Counted from the stretch's first letter, positions 17,920 through 27,464 are shown. The stretch: DNA of 64,000 nt from Bacteroides sp. M10 (GCF_014334015.1 NZ_CP060488.1:3430501-3494500), one strand, 5' to 3'. The notes: a model not told the origin generated them from the sequence alone. Made by a program: numbers and translations.

Positions 17920-19098
17920 TTATTCTACGTAGAGCACCAATCCTTTCAGATATTCTCCTTCGGGATGATAGATGTTTACCGGATGGTCGGCCGGTTGAGT
18001 CAGTTGGTGTAGAATGCGTACGCTACGCCCTGACATGGCTGCTGCGGTAAACACGGCAGTACGGAAATTATCTTTGCTTACCACTTGCGAACAAGAGAAA
18101 GTAAACAGGATGCCGCCCGGTTTGATTTTCTCGAATGCTTTGGCGTTCAGTTTACGGTAACCTTGCAAAGCATTCCGCAGTGCATCTTTATGTTTGGCGA
18201 ATGCGGGCGGATCAAGGATGATTAAATCATACTGGTCGCCCATGCGGTCGAGATATTTGAAAGCATCCTCGGCAAACGCCTCGTGACGGGAATCACCGGG
18301 GAAGTTTAGTTCCACGTTTTTGTTAGTCAGATCAATCGCTTTGGCTGAACTGTCGACAGAGTGCACGAGTTTCGCACCTCCGCGCATGGCGTAGAATGAG
18401 AATCCGCCGGTGTAGCAGAACATATTCAGTACTGAACGGTCTTTGGCGTAACGTTCCAGCAAAGAACGGTTTTCACGCTGATCTACAAAGAATCCGGTCT
18501 TCTGACCTTTCAGCCAGTCTACATGGAACTTCAAGCCATATTCTTGTGCGATATTATCACTGCTTCCTCCTTTCAGAAAACCGTTTTCGGGGAAAAGGTC
18601 TGCCTTAAAAGGAAGAGTTGTTTCTGATTTATAATAGATATTTTCGATCTTGTCACCCATTACTTCGGATAAAGCTTCGGCAATTGCCATGCGGTCTACA
18701 TGCATTCCAGCAGAGTGTGCCTGCATAACAGCGGTTTTGGCATAAACGTCAATCACCAGTCCGGGGAGATTGTCTCCTTCACCGTGAACGAGGCGGTAAG
18801 TGTTGTTGGTCGGATTAGTGGCGATGCCGATACTGCGACGCATATCGTATGCAATTTCCAGTTTGCGTTTCCAAAAATCGTGATCGATAGGTTCCTGGCG
18901 GAAAGACAGTACGCGCACAGCAATACTTCCGATCTGGAAATGTCCTTCGGCAATAAATTCTTTTTTTGAGGTGTACACTTCTACAACTTCACCTTCATCG
19001 GGCTCTCCGTCAAAACGAGCGATAGCACCGGAAAAAATCCAGGGGTGGAATCTCTTAAGAGAATCTTCTTTACCAGGTTTGAGATATACTTTATGCAT
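17920..19098 (-). CDS. 23S rRNA (cytosine-C5)-methyltransferase, RlmI-like
   Basis: The start is set at the ATG of MHKVYLKPG (19096-19098); the longer frame would need a TTG. The 392-residue protein has an N-terminal PUA domain (about 1-75: GKEDSLKRFHPWIFSGAI, VEVYTSKKEFIAEGHF), a central RlmI-type region and a C-terminal Rossmann methyltransferase. The SAM-binding motif is VLNMFCYTGGFSFYAM near residue 223 and the catalytic-loop motifs are LIILDPPAFAK near 290 and FTFSCSQVV near 335. The family methylates C1962 of 23S rRNA in E. coli. The upstream gap carries an inverted repeat, and no clear promoter box was seen. Confidence 0.92.
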   Translation of the reverse strand: MHKVYLKPGKEDSLKRFHPWIFSGAIARFDGEPDEGEVVEVYTSKKEFIAEGHFQIGSIAVRVLSFRQEPIDHDFWKRKLEIAYDMRRSIGIATNPTNNTYRLVHGEGDNLPGLVIDVYAKTAVMQAHSAGMHVDRMAIAEALSEVMGDKIENIYYKSETTLPFKADLFPENGFLKGGSSDNIAQEYGLKFHVDWLKGQKTGFFVDQRENRSLLERYAKDRSVLNMFCYTGGFSFYAMRGGAKLVHSVDSSAKAIDLTNKNVELNFPGDSRHEAFAEDAFKYLDRMGDQYDLIILDPPAFAKHKDALRNALQGYRKLNAKAFEKIKPGGILFTFSCSQVVSKDNFRTAVFTAAAMSGRSVRILHQLTQPADHPVNIYHPEGEYLKGLVLYVE

Positions 19099-19113
19099 AA
19101 TGTAGTCTTGAGA

Positions 19114-19246
19114 GTGTGTCAAAACGCAGATTAACGCAAATTATCGCAGAACTAATTTTATAAGTCGTTGATTAATATATCAATATAATTGAAATAATTT
19201 GCGATAATCTGCGTTAATCTGTGTTTTATTATTCATTATGACACAC
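19114..19246. repeat. Inverted repeat of the GATTAACGCAGATT family
   Basis: An outer 8-bp pair GTGTGTCA/TGACACAC (19114-19121, 19239-19246) encloses arms at 19125-19148 and 19200-19223 that match at 22 of 24 positions. The repeated core GATTAACGC(A/G)(A/G)ATTATCGC resembles the GGATTACACGGATT cores at 3476 and 12575. It spans almost the whole gap between two genes. Confidence 0.8.
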
Positions 19247-19268
19247 CTTCTCGTTTTATTATTGGTTA

Positions 19269-19928
19269 TTAATCACTTATTTTATTACTTATCACTTCCT
19301 CCGCGGGAGAGACAGCAGCTGTCAGCGGAGAAACTTCCCAATCTCCCGTCTGTTTCAGTTCTTGCAACAGATTGTAGATATTGAGGCATGCCCATGCATC
19401 GGTAGCAGCGTATTGTTTCTGTCCGTCACTTAATACATCAGCTTCCCAGTTGGACAAGCGTTGTGATTTGGATATTTTTTCTTTGAATAAGATGGCGTAA
19501 ATCTTTTGCAGACTTTTGTCCTGTATTCCGAATTGACGCACATAGTCCTGTAATTCGATACAGCTTTGTTGGGTGAAAGGTGCACGTTTGTGCAGCATCA
19601 TAAAGTCGTCTTTCAGTGAAAGTCCCACTTTGATTACAGCCGGATTTTCTAACAAGTCAACCAATGGCTGGGTCAATCCCGTCATATTGAGCCGGAATAA
19701 GAAACAGCATTCTTCGGAAGAAATCTGGAGAAGTGCTACTTTGTGCGATTGTCCTTTGGTAAAGGAAGGGCGAGTTTCGCTGTCGATACCTATCACTGGT
19801 CTGGATTGGAGGTAAGCTACTGCTTTTTCCGTTTCAGCTTCCGACTGGATAACATAAATACGTCCCGGAAAAACTGTTTTCGGGAGTTCTTTTAGTTCAT
19901 CTTTATCTATGGTTCTTCTTACAATCAT
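19269..19928 (-). CDS. 3'-5' exonuclease, RNase D/WRN-like DEDDy domain
   Basis: 219 residues, essentially one exonuclease domain. The metal-binding residues follow the DEDDy pattern: D and E in VIGIDSETRPSF (about 46-52), a central D in IELQDYVRQFG or nearby, and the YAATDAWACL motif (about 175-184) supplying the last Y and D. Without HRDC or helicase domains it is a stand-alone RNase D/WRN-type nuclease; DNA or RNA preference is unknown. It begins 2 bp after DUF5063, so the two genes are probably translationally coupled from the promoter at 20618. Confidence 0.9.
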   Translation of the reverse strand: MIVRRTIDKDELKELPKTVFPGRIYVIQSEAETEKAVAYLQSRPVIGIDSETRPSFTKGQSHKVALLQISSEECCFLFRLNMTGLTQPLVDLLENPAVIKVGLSLKDDFMMLHKRAPFTQQSCIELQDYVRQFGIQDKSLQKIYAILFKEKISKSQRLSNWEADVLSDGQKQYAATDAWACLNIYNLLQELKQTGDWEVSPLTAAVSPAEEVISNKISD

Positions 19929-19930
19929 TT

Positions 19931-20596
19931 CTATTTTAATTCATCATCGTGGCAATGGCAACCGTCTTCGTGACAGTGGCAATCATCATCGTGGCAATGA
20001 CAGCCATCTTCTTCACAACAATCGTTGTCGTCGCTTGGTTCGTAAAATCCTTCTTCATTACCTACTTCCTCTTCTTCTTCCTCCTGGTTGTATTTCACGT
20101 CGTGAAGGGCACGAAGTGTGTTTACCAGTTTCTGTCCCCACAGTGTACCGAAGTTTTCCTGGCAGATGGCCAATGAATCATTCATAGTTTCGTTCAGTCC
20201 CAGTTGGAAGACAAATATGAAATCTTTAATATCCTGATAAATGTCGGCCAGGTCTTCCGATATAGACTTCTTGATAGGCTGGTCGCTATACACCATATCT
20301 TGCACGAATACGTCCAGATAATCATCCTTGTCAGCCATCAATCCGGAAAGGTTGATACGCAGAATTTCGTAAATCTCTTCTGTGACATACGTTTCAAGTG
20401 CTTCGTCCCCGATAGTCTCACATTTGGGCAGCATAGATGCTTTGAGATAGAGTAGGGGAAGTATTTTTAATGATGTATCAACGAAAGTGCTACGCTTCAT
20501 GCGTTCGGCACGTTCGAGAAATGCACAAAATTCGGCAGCTACCGTTACGAACTCAATTACGTTTTTATCAAATATCGTTTGGCTTTCTTTTTCCAT
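19931..20596 (-). CDS. DUF5063 domain protein with Cys/His-rich acidic tail
   Basis: 221 residues. The first 170 form the helical DUF5063 domain (FCAFLERAERMKRSTFVDTS at the start), a Bacteroidetes family of unknown function. After an EEEEEE stretch the last 35 residues are an acidic repeat of Cys, His, Asp and Glu, with CHCH tetrads separated by DDD, EDG or DDE (about residues 195-218). That tail resembles metal-chelating tails of nickel, copper or zinc chaperones. The paired nuclease may depend on metal, but a link is inference. It has no signal peptide. Confidence 0.85.
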   Translation of the reverse strand: MEKESQTIFDKNVIEFVTVAAEFCAFLERAERMKRSTFVDTSLKILPLLYLKASMLPKCETIGDEALETYVTEEIYEILRINLSGLMADKDDYLDVFVQDMVYSDQPIKKSISEDLADIYQDIKDFIFVFQLGLNETMNDSLAICQENFGTLWGQKLVNTLRALHDVKYNQEEEEEEVGNEEGFYEPSDDNDCCEEDGCHCHDDDCHCHEDGCHCHDDELK

Positions 20597-20617
20597 GATC
20601 TATATTGATTTGAAACG

Positions 20618-20625
20618 CAAAGGTA
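20618..20625 (-). promoter_or_regulatory. Promoter -7 box for the DUF5063-exonuclease pair
   Basis: TACCTTTG on the minus strand, 21 bp before the DUF5063 start codon. It is back to back with the ftsK promoter at 20668. Confidence 0.6.
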
Positions 20626-20667
20626 AGAAAAAGGATTGAATGAGCGTAGTGCTCGTTATTTTTTTAT

Positions 20668-20675
20668 TATTTTTG
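20668..20675 (+). promoter_or_regulatory. Promoter -7 box of ftsK
   Basis: TATTTTTG matches TAnnTTTG and lies 46 bp before the ftsK ATG. The two divergent boxes are only 42 bp apart, so their polymerases may interfere. Confidence 0.55.
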
Positions 20676-20721
20676 CAGCTTAGAATCTCATTCCTGTTTT
20701 ATAAAAAAGAATTAAAGACTC

Positions 20722-23214
20722 ATGGCAAAGAAGAAATTAGATAAGGAGGCGGAACGTACTCCCTCTTCCCCCAGTAAAATTGTGGCTGTATTTAAGAATG
20801 AAACCATTCATTTTGTAATCGGATTGATGCTGGTCATCTTTTCTGTTTACCTGTTGTTGGCTTTTTCTTCCTTCTTCTTCACGGGGGCTGCCGATCAAAG
20901 TATTATTGATAGTGGCAGTTCGGCAGATTTGGCGGCCGTTAATAATCAGGTGAAGAATTATGCAGGTTCACGCGGAGCGCAGTTGGCCAGTTATCTGATT
21001 AATGACTGTTTCGGTGTTTCCTCTTTCTTCATACTTGTTTTCCTGGCAGTGGCAGGATTGAAGTTGATGCGTGTACGTGTTGTACGTTTGTGGAAGTGGT
21101 TTATCGGCTGCACGCTCTTGTTGGTATGGTTCTCCGTATTCTTCGGATTTGCCTTTATGGACCATTATCAGGATTCCTTCATTTATTTGGGAGGTATGCA
21201 CGGATATAATGTCAGTCGTTGGCTGATCTCGCAAGTTGGAGTACCCGGTGTGTGGATGATCCTGTTGATAACGGCTATCTGTTTCTTCATATATATAAGT
21301 GCGCGTACCGTCATCTGGTTGCGTAAACTCTTCGCATTGAGTTTCCTGAAACGCGAAAAGAAAGAAGAAAAAGAGAACGTTCCGGAAAGAGAAGACGATC
21401 CGGAATTTACGACTTCCCAACCGCAAGAAGTGGAGTTCAATTTGAAACGGACGTATAAACAGACACCTCCTCCGGCACCAGTGATGGATATTCAGGCTGA
21501 AGAACCTGAAGACGACTTTCCTATTAATAAACCGGAAAAGGAAGAAACTTCCGTATCTGACGAAAGTGAAGGAGTGACTATGGTATTTGAACCGACTGTT
21601 TCCAATCCTGCTCCTATTGTGCAGGAAGACTCTTTGGAAGAGGCGGAACCCGGATTTGAGGTGGAACCGGCAGCTTCGGAAGAAGAATACCAGGGACCTG
21701 AACTCGAACCGTATAATCCTACTAAGGATTTGGAAAACTACCGTTTCCCGACTATCGATTTGATGAAGCATTTTGAAAATGATGATCCGACGATTGACAT
21801 GGACGAGCAGAATGCAAATAAAGACCGTATCATCAATACATTGCGCAGCTTCGGAATCGAAATCAGTACGATTAAAGCAACCGTGGGACCTACGGTAACT
21901 CTATATGAAATTACTCCGGAACAGGGAGTACGTATTTCTAAAATCCGTGGGTTGGAAGATGATATCGCATTGAGTCTTTCCGCCGATGGTATCCGTATTA
22001 TTGCTCCGATACCGGGTAAAGGAACCATCGGTATTGAAGTACCGAACAAGAATCCGAAAATTGTTTCCGGACAGAGTGTGATCGGAAGTAAGAAATTCCA
22101 GGAATCCAAATATGACTTGCCTATTGTATTGGGTAAGACGATTACGAACGAAGTCTTTATGTTCGACCTTTGCAAGATGCCGCACGTATTGGTGGCAGGT
22201 GCAACCGGTCAGGGTAAATCAGTCGGTTTGAATGCCATTATCACTTCCTTATTATATAAGAAGCATCCGGCAGAATTGAAGTTTGTATTGGTCGATCCGA
22301 AGAAAGTGGAATTCAGCATCTATTCGGTGATTGAAAATCATTTCCTTGCCAAACTTCCTGATGGAGGCGAACCGATTATTACGGACGTAACGAAAGTAGT
22401 GCAAACCTTGAACTCGGTTTGTGTGGAGATGGATACCCGTTATGACCTATTGAAGATGGCGCATGTGCGTAATGTCAGAGAATATAACGAGAAATTTATC
22501 AACCGCCGTCTGAATCCGGAAAAGGGGCATAAGTTTATGCCATATATCGTAGTGGTGATTGACGAGTTCGGAGATTTGATTATGACTGCCGGTAAGGAAG
22601 TGGAACTTCCGATTGCCCGTATTGCACAGTTGGCGCGTGCTGTCGGCATCCACATGATTATCGCTACACAGCGTCCGACTACTAATATTATTACAGGTAC
22701 GATCAAAGCCAACTTCCCGGCACGTATCGCATTCCGCGTATCTGCCATGATGGACTCCCGTACCATTCTCGACCGTCCGGGGGCTAACCGTTTGATTGGT
22801 AAGGGGGATATGCTTTTCTTGCAGGGGGCCGATCCGGTGCGTGTGCAGTGTGCCTTTATCGATACGCCGGAAGTGGAAGAAATAACGAAGTTCATCGCCC
22901 GTCAGCAAAGTTATCCTACTCCGTTCTTCCTGCCTGAATTCGTGAGCGAAGATGGTGGTAGTGAAGTCGGAGATATTGATATGGGACGCCTCGATCCGTT
23001 GTTCGAAGATGCAGCCCGATTGGTGGTGATTCATCAGCAAGGCTCCACTTCGTTAATTCAGCGTAAATTCGCTATCGGTTACAACCGTGCCGGACGTATT
23101 ATGGACCAACTCGAAAAAGCGGGAATCGTAGGCCCTACACAGGGAAGCAAGGCGCGCGATGTCTTGTGCATGGATGATAACGATCTTGAAATGCGATTGA
23201 ACAATTTACAGTAA
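20722..23214 (+). CDS. ftsK: DNA translocase FtsK/SpoIIIE
   Basis: FtsK pumps chromosome DNA through the division septum and activates dimer resolution. The 830-residue protein has four or so N-terminal membrane helices (about 30-200), an acidic linker (about 215-340), then the motor. Walker A is AGATGQGKSVGL near 492-503 and Walker B is VVVIDEFGDL near 612. The RPTTNIITG segment follows near 650. The C-terminal gamma winged helix (about 765-825, SLIQRKFAIGYNRAGRIMDQ) reads orientation sequences. The linker is short compared with E. coli. LolA-like and trxB genes follow co-directionally after 19 and 36 bp. Confidence 0.97.
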   Translation: MAKKKLDKEAERTPSSPSKIVAVFKNETIHFVIGLMLVIFSVYLLLAFSSFFFTGAADQSIIDSGSSADLAAVNNQVKNYAGSRGAQLASYLINDCFGVSSFFILVFLAVAGLKLMRVRVVRLWKWFIGCTLLLVWFSVFFGFAFMDHYQDSFIYLGGMHGYNVSRWLISQVGVPGVWMILLITAICFFIYISARTVIWLRKLFALSFLKREKKEEKENVPEREDDPEFTTSQPQEVEFNLKRTYKQTPPPAPVMDIQAEEPEDDFPINKPEKEETSVSDESEGVTMVFEPTVSNPAPIVQEDSLEEAEPGFEVEPAASEEEYQGPELEPYNPTKDLENYRFPTIDLMKHFENDDPTIDMDEQNANKDRIINTLRSFGIEISTIKATVGPTVTLYEITPEQGVRISKIRGLEDDIALSLSADGIRIIAPIPGKGTIGIEVPNKNPKIVSGQSVIGSKKFQESKYDLPIVLGKTITNEVFMFDLCKMPHVLVAGATGQGKSVGLNAIITSLLYKKHPAELKFVLVDPKKVEFSIYSVIENHFLAKLPDGGEPIITDVTKVVQTLNSVCVEMDTRYDLLKMAHVRNVREYNEKFINRRLNPEKGHKFMPYIVVVIDEFGDLIMTAGKEVELPIARIAQLARAVGIHMIIATQRPTTNIITGTIKANFPARIAFRVSAMMDSRTILDRPGANRLIGKGDMLFLQGADPVRVQCAFIDTPEVEEITKFIARQQSYPTPFFLPEFVSEDGGSEVGDIDMGRLDPLFEDAARLVVIHQQGSTSLIQRKFAIGYNRAGRIMDQLEKAGIVGPTQGSKARDVLCMDDNDLEMRLNNLQ

Positions 23215-23233
23215 CCGTTCGTTTATTAATCAA

Positions 23234-23878
23234 ATGAGAAAGTACATTTTTAGTGTTTTAATAGCTTTACTGTCTTTGCCTGTGATTGCTCAACAACAGT
23301 CGCAGGCTAAAGTCATTCTTGACAAGACGGCAGAGGCGTTTCGTAAAGCAGGTGGTGTAAAGGCTGATTTTACTGTAAAGGCTGTGACGAACGGTCTGGT
23401 AGAAGGTGCTGAAAATGGAACGATTCAGTTGAAAGGAGAGAAATTCGTACTGAAAACGTCGGATATCATCACTTGGTTTGATGGAAAAACGCAGTGGAGT
23501 TATGTGACAAAGAATGATGAAGTGAACGTCAGCAATCCAACACAGGAAGAGTTGCAGCAGATTAATCCGTATACGTTTCTATATATGTATCAGAAAGGAT
23601 TCTCTTATAAGTTAGGAGCAACTAAGATGTATCGTGGAAAAGCCGTTTGGGAAGTCGTTTTGACTGCTAGGGATAAGAAACAGGAGTTGGAACGTATCAC
23701 TCTTTTTGTGACGAAGGATACTTACGAACCTTTGTATATTTTGCTTCAACAGCGTGGTCAGCAGACGCGTAATGAGATAACCATTACAAGTTACCAGACT
23801 AAGCAGAATTATGCGGATCAGGTTTTTACGTTTGATAAAAAGCAATACCCCAATGCGGAGGTAATAGATTTGAGATAA
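23234..23878 (+). CDS. LolA-like outer-membrane lipoprotein carrier protein
   Basis: 214 residues with a signal peptide (KYIFSVLIALLSLPVIAQ). The mature part has the LolA-like pattern: an alternating-strand barrel with DIITWFDGKTQWSYV near 80 and NPYTFLYMYQKGFSYKL near 115. LolA carries lipoproteins from the inner to the outer membrane through the periplasm. Bacteroidetes have several LolA-like proteins, so the main carrier cannot be picked from this window alone. It is cotranscribed with ftsK and trxB by spacing. Confidence 0.85.
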   Translation: MRKYIFSVLIALLSLPVIAQQQSQAKVILDKTAEAFRKAGGVKADFTVKAVTNGLVEGAENGTIQLKGEKFVLKTSDIITWFDGKTQWSYVTKNDEVNVSNPTQEELQQINPYTFLYMYQKGFSYKLGATKMYRGKAVWEVVLTARDKKQELERITLFVTKDTYEPLYILLQQRGQQTRNEITITSYQTKQNYADQVFTFDKKQYPNAEVIDLR

Positions 23879-23914
23879 TATACGTTTATAACAAAACGAA
23901 AAAGATAAATTAAA

Positions 23915-24865
23915 ATGGCAGAAATAGAAAAAGTGAAATGCCTGATTATAGGTTCAGGACCTGCCGGATATACGGCAGCGATTTATGCAGGACGTGCAAA
24001 TTTATGTCCGGTGCTTTATGAAGGATTGCAACCGGGTGGCCAGTTGACTACTACTACGGATGTGGAGAACTTCCCCGGTTATCCGGAAGGAATCAGTGGT
24101 CCGCAATTGATGGAAGACTTGCGTGCACAGGCGAGCCGTTTCGGAACAGATGTTCGTTTCGGTATTGCTACGGCGGCCGATTTGAGCAAAGCCCCTTATA
24201 AAATAACAATCGACGGTGATAAGGTTATTGAAACAGAATCATTGATTATTGCTACCGGAGCTACTGCTAAATATCTGGGACTGGAAGATGAAAAGAAATA
24301 TGCCGGAATGGGGGTAAGTGCTTGCGCCACTTGTGACGGATTTTTCTATCGCAAGAAAGTAGTTGCCGTAGTCGGTGGCGGTGATACAGCTTGTGAAGAA
24401 GCTGTTTATCTTGCCGGACTTGCATCCAAAGTATATCTGATTGTCCGCAAACCTTTCTTGCGTGCATCGAAGATTATGCAGGAACGAGTAATGAACCACG
24501 AGAAAATAGAAGTTCTTTTTGAACACAACGCGGTTGGTTTGTTTGGCGACAATGGGGTAGAAGGTGTAAACCTGGTGAAACGTTGGGGCGAACCGGATGA
24601 AGAACGTTATAGCTTGCCTATCGACGGTTTCTTCCTGGCTATCGGACATCAGCCGAATACTGAAATCTTTAAAGAATACGTTGATACGGACGAAGTGGGT
24701 TATATCATCACGGAAGGTGATAGTCCCCGTACAAAAGTTCCCGGAGTTTTTGCGGCAGGAGATGTTGCCGATCCGCATTATCGTCAGGCTATTACGGCTG
24801 CGGGAAGTGGTTGCAAAGCTGCTTTGGAAGCAGAACGTTATCTTTCTGCCAAAGGACTCATTTAA
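23915..24865 (+). CDS. trxB: Thioredoxin-disulfide reductase
   Basis: Uses NADPH and FAD to reduce thioredoxin. The 316-residue length is the low-molecular-weight type. The FAD-binding GSGPAGYTAAIYAGRA is near residue 13, the redox CATC (SACATCDG) near 138-141, the NADPH-binding GGGDTACEEA near 156 and the C-terminal FAD motif GVFAAGDVAD near 278. It ends the ftsK-lolA-trxB run and is followed by a hairpin terminator at 24915. The thioredoxin-fold proteins at 27622 and 32982 are exported, so they are not its direct substrates. Confidence 0.97.
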   Translation: MAEIEKVKCLIIGSGPAGYTAAIYAGRANLCPVLYEGLQPGGQLTTTTDVENFPGYPEGISGPQLMEDLRAQASRFGTDVRFGIATAADLSKAPYKITIDGDKVIETESLIIATGATAKYLGLEDEKKYAGMGVSACATCDGFFYRKKVVAVVGGGDTACEEAVYLAGLASKVYLIVRKPFLRASKIMQERVMNHEKIEVLFEHNAVGLFGDNGVEGVNLVKRWGEPDEERYSLPIDGFFLAIGHQPNTEIFKEYVDTDEVGYIITEGDSPRTKVPGVFAAGDVADPHYRQAITAAGSGCKAALEAERYLSAKGLI

Positions 24866-24914
24866 CCCGGTTTATATCCGATCATAGGAGGGTATTAAAA
24901 CCCTTATAAATATA

Positions 24915-24958
24915 AAAATCACCCACGCTAGAGTTTAATCTGTAGCATGGGTGATTTT
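24915..24958. terminator. Bidirectional intrinsic terminator between trxB and the GH20 gene
   Basis: AAAATCACCCA (24915-24925) and GCTA (24927-24930) pair with TAGC (24943-24946) and TGGGTGATTTT (24948-24958), with one mismatch and a 12-nt loop. A-runs on one side and T-runs on the other make it work for both converging genes. Confidence 0.85.
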
Positions 24959-25034
24959 GTAGAGAGGGGAGTCTTGCTCCCCTTTATTTTGTAAACTCAA
25001 AGCTTCTCGAACAATATTTGTCGATTGTCTTTGG

Positions 25035-27464
25035 TTAATACGCTTCTATTTCATCTATCCATAATTCGGCAGGAATGACTTCCGGACCGTTATTCTTTTC
25101 AAAGTTGACACCATTACGCAGTGTGCCGCCATTCTTGATTTTGACTTTCAGGAACGTAGCCTGTGCCGGTTTAAATTCAATGGAATCGGTGAATGCAATT
25201 CTTCCAGTTTCCGGATAATCGTGTTTCAAAGCTTTTTCGGCTATCGGTGTGTATTGCTTGCCGTCTGCTGATACTTCTACGGCAACTCCTCCTGCAGGAA
25301 GAATTCTCATGGCAGGATTGAATAAAGAACCGAAAATAACTTTGCTGACTTGTGTCGGTTTATCCAGATGAACGATAAATTCCAAGTCCTTACCCTCCAC
25401 GATGCCGAAACTACACCACGGAGTATAAGAAGCGTTATTGCCTCGTTTGCCGTTGGTCAGTCCAAAGGTGGTTTTGTCAGCTCCTAATACATCGTTTTCA
25501 TCGAATATATCGCCTGTCCATCCCATCGTATAATTAACCGTATAGGGCTTTCCTGTCAATAAATTGCCATACAGTGGCTTGTGAGCTACTTTGCCCAACA
25601 TCTTTCCGTCTTTGAAAGCTGCGGCTTTCAGGTCGATATTACCTTCAAGAACGAAAGGCTTTTCATATAAGACGGACGCTTTGGTCGGTTCGCTCCCGTC
25701 CGTTGTATACCGGATTTCCGCATTCGGGTAGAAACTTTCCAGCAATACCATTAAAGGACCGTTTTCATCTGCGTGCGTATTTATATTTACGTCATAGAAG
25801 TTGAGACAAGGTTGGGTGTTCATAACTTTCAAACGTTCAAATTCAGTCACCATCCGTTCGCAGAAATTCTTCCAGTCTTTGTTTGCGTTTTGTGTCCAGG
25901 CCGTTTCGGCGATAGCCATTGCACGCGGGAAAGCCTGGTAGTCTGTACGTTCTGAAGTCTGCATATATTCTCTCCAGATATTACCTTGTATTCCGATGAT
26001 ATGCTTCTTGGCAAGTTCGTCAGCATCGTCCGGAACAGGGTTATAGCTATATGTTTTCTTCAAGGTATTGTATCCGCCAATAGTAGTCGGAGCAATTTCC
26101 GGCTCTTCCTGGTAGTAGTCCAGATATACATAAGGATTCGGAGTCATGATGGCATTATGCCCTGCTTTGGCTGCGTTCATACCGCCTTCTACACCGCGCC
26201 ATGACATAACAGTTGCATTGGGAGCCAGACCACCTTCGAGAATTTCATCCCAGCCGATGATGTTTTTACCTTTGCTATTCAGGTATTTCTCCATACGGGT
26301 AACGAAATAGCTCTGCAACTTATCTTCTTTGCTGTGCTTTATTCCGTCTATCTTACTGGGAGTCGTATCATCTTTCAATCCTAACTGACGGATTAACTGC
26401 TGGCAGAAAGCACTATTCTTCCATGCTGTCTTGGGACATTCGTCGCCACCGATGTGAATGTATTCGCTGGGGAATAATTCTATTACTTCATCCATCACTC
26501 CTTCAAAGAATTTGAAAGTCGTTTCACTCGGACAGAATACCTGTTCGAATACCCCCCAGGTAGGAGATACCTTGTAAGTCTGTGTAGAGTCGCATGACAA
26601 TTCCGGATAGGCGGCAAGTGCAGCCAATGCATGTCCCGGCATTTCTATTTCGGGAACAACATTGATATATTTACTTGCGGCATAAGCCACTACATCTTTG
26701 ATTTGCTCCTGTGTATAATAACCTCCATGTTCTTTTCCGTCGAATACTTGCGGATAGTTTACATAGTAATAGTCTACTAATGTCTTTTCACGCTGGGAAC
26801 CGATTTCCGTCAATTTGGGATATTTCTTGATTTCGATTCTCCATCCCTGATCGTCTGTCAAATGCCAGTGGAAGACATTCATCTTGTTCATAGCCAGTAA
26901 GTCGATAAACTTGTAAATGTAGTCAATTGGTACATAATGGCGGCAAACATCCAACATGAGTCCGCGATGAACAAAACGGGGTGAATCTTCAATTTCTACG
27001 GCAGGAACCGACCAGTCAGCTTTCTTATCCAACTGCTTTCCGTAAATTGCCGGAGGGAGTAACTGATAAAGAGTCTGCACTCCATAAAAGAATCCGTTTG
27101 GCTGGGAAGCGGTGAGTGTAATGAGACTGGGAGTAACCGACAATTTATAACCTTCTTTCGGCATACCTTCCTGTACAACAAAAGAGATTGCTGTTTTTCC
27201 GTCTGCACTTTCAGCTTCTTTCAAGGAGATTCCTGCTGTCAGTTTTAGTTGTCCGGCCAGGCTGTCGGCAATGCTTTTTACTTCCGGAGCATCCGAAGGA
27301 ACTACGAGGCAGACTTTGTTGTTTAGTTCAAAGCGTCCTTCCTGTGGAAGAATCTGGTTGGGTTTGGGAACGATGTTGTACTCGTTCGCCGCTTCTTTTG
27401 TCTTCTGGCAACTGGGGGTAATCATTAGCAAGGACAAAAGAAGAAGAGAAATACTTTTCTTCAT
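25035..27464 (-). CDS. Beta-N-acetylhexosaminidase, GH20, lipoprotein
   Basis: Removes terminal beta-linked GlcNAc or GalNAc from glycans by substrate-assisted catalysis. Starts at the ATG of MKKSISLLLL (27462-27464); the longer frame needs TTG. The lipobox is near residue 20 (MITPSCQK), so it is anchored in the envelope. Domains: GH20b (about 25-150), the GH20 barrel with WHLTDDQGWR near 200 and the catalytic D-E pair in HIGGDECPK at about 340, a chitobiase C-terminal-like segment near 570-620, and an F5/8-type C domain at about 660-800. It stands alone between terminators and may be constitutive. Confidence 0.94.
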   Translation of the reverse strand: MKKSISLLLLSLLMITPSCQKTKEAANEYNIVPKPNQILPQEGRFELNNKVCLVVPSDAPEVKSIADSLAGQLKLTAGISLKEAESADGKTAISFVVQEGMPKEGYKLSVTPSLITLTASQPNGFFYGVQTLYQLLPPAIYGKQLDKKADWSVPAVEIEDSPRFVHRGLMLDVCRHYVPIDYIYKFIDLLAMNKMNVFHWHLTDDQGWRIEIKKYPKLTEIGSQREKTLVDYYYVNYPQVFDGKEHGGYYTQEQIKDVVAYAASKYINVVPEIEMPGHALAALAAYPELSCDSTQTYKVSPTWGVFEQVFCPSETTFKFFEGVMDEVIELFPSEYIHIGGDECPKTAWKNSAFCQQLIRQLGLKDDTTPSKIDGIKHSKEDKLQSYFVTRMEKYLNSKGKNIIGWDEILEGGLAPNATVMSWRGVEGGMNAAKAGHNAIMTPNPYVYLDYYQEEPEIAPTTIGGYNTLKKTYSYNPVPDDADELAKKHIIGIQGNIWREYMQTSERTDYQAFPRAMAIAETAWTQNANKDWKNFCERMVTEFERLKVMNTQPCLNFYDVNINTHADENGPLMVLLESFYPNAEIRYTTDGSEPTKASVLYEKPFVLEGNIDLKAAAFKDGKMLGKVAHKPLYGNLLTGKPYTVNYTMGWTGDIFDENDVLGADKTTFGLTNGKRGNNASYTPWCSFGIVEGKDLEFIVHLDKPTQVSKVIFGSLFNPAMRILPAGGVAVEVSADGKQYTPIAEKALKHDYPETGRIAFTDSIEFKPAQATFLKVKIKNGGTLRNGVNFEKNNGPEVIPAELWIDEIEAY

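Noticed and set aside
17732..17932. 66-residue plus-strand frame beginning MKNTVQRYR
   Set aside because: No coding features; it overlaps the small RNA promoter and the 3' end of the methyltransferase gene, and looks like a by-product of the repeated promoter sequence.
20968..21771. 267-residue frame antisense to ftsK
   Set aside because: Low-complexity Arg/Phe-rich translation opposite the acidic ftsK linker; a shadow of the real gene.
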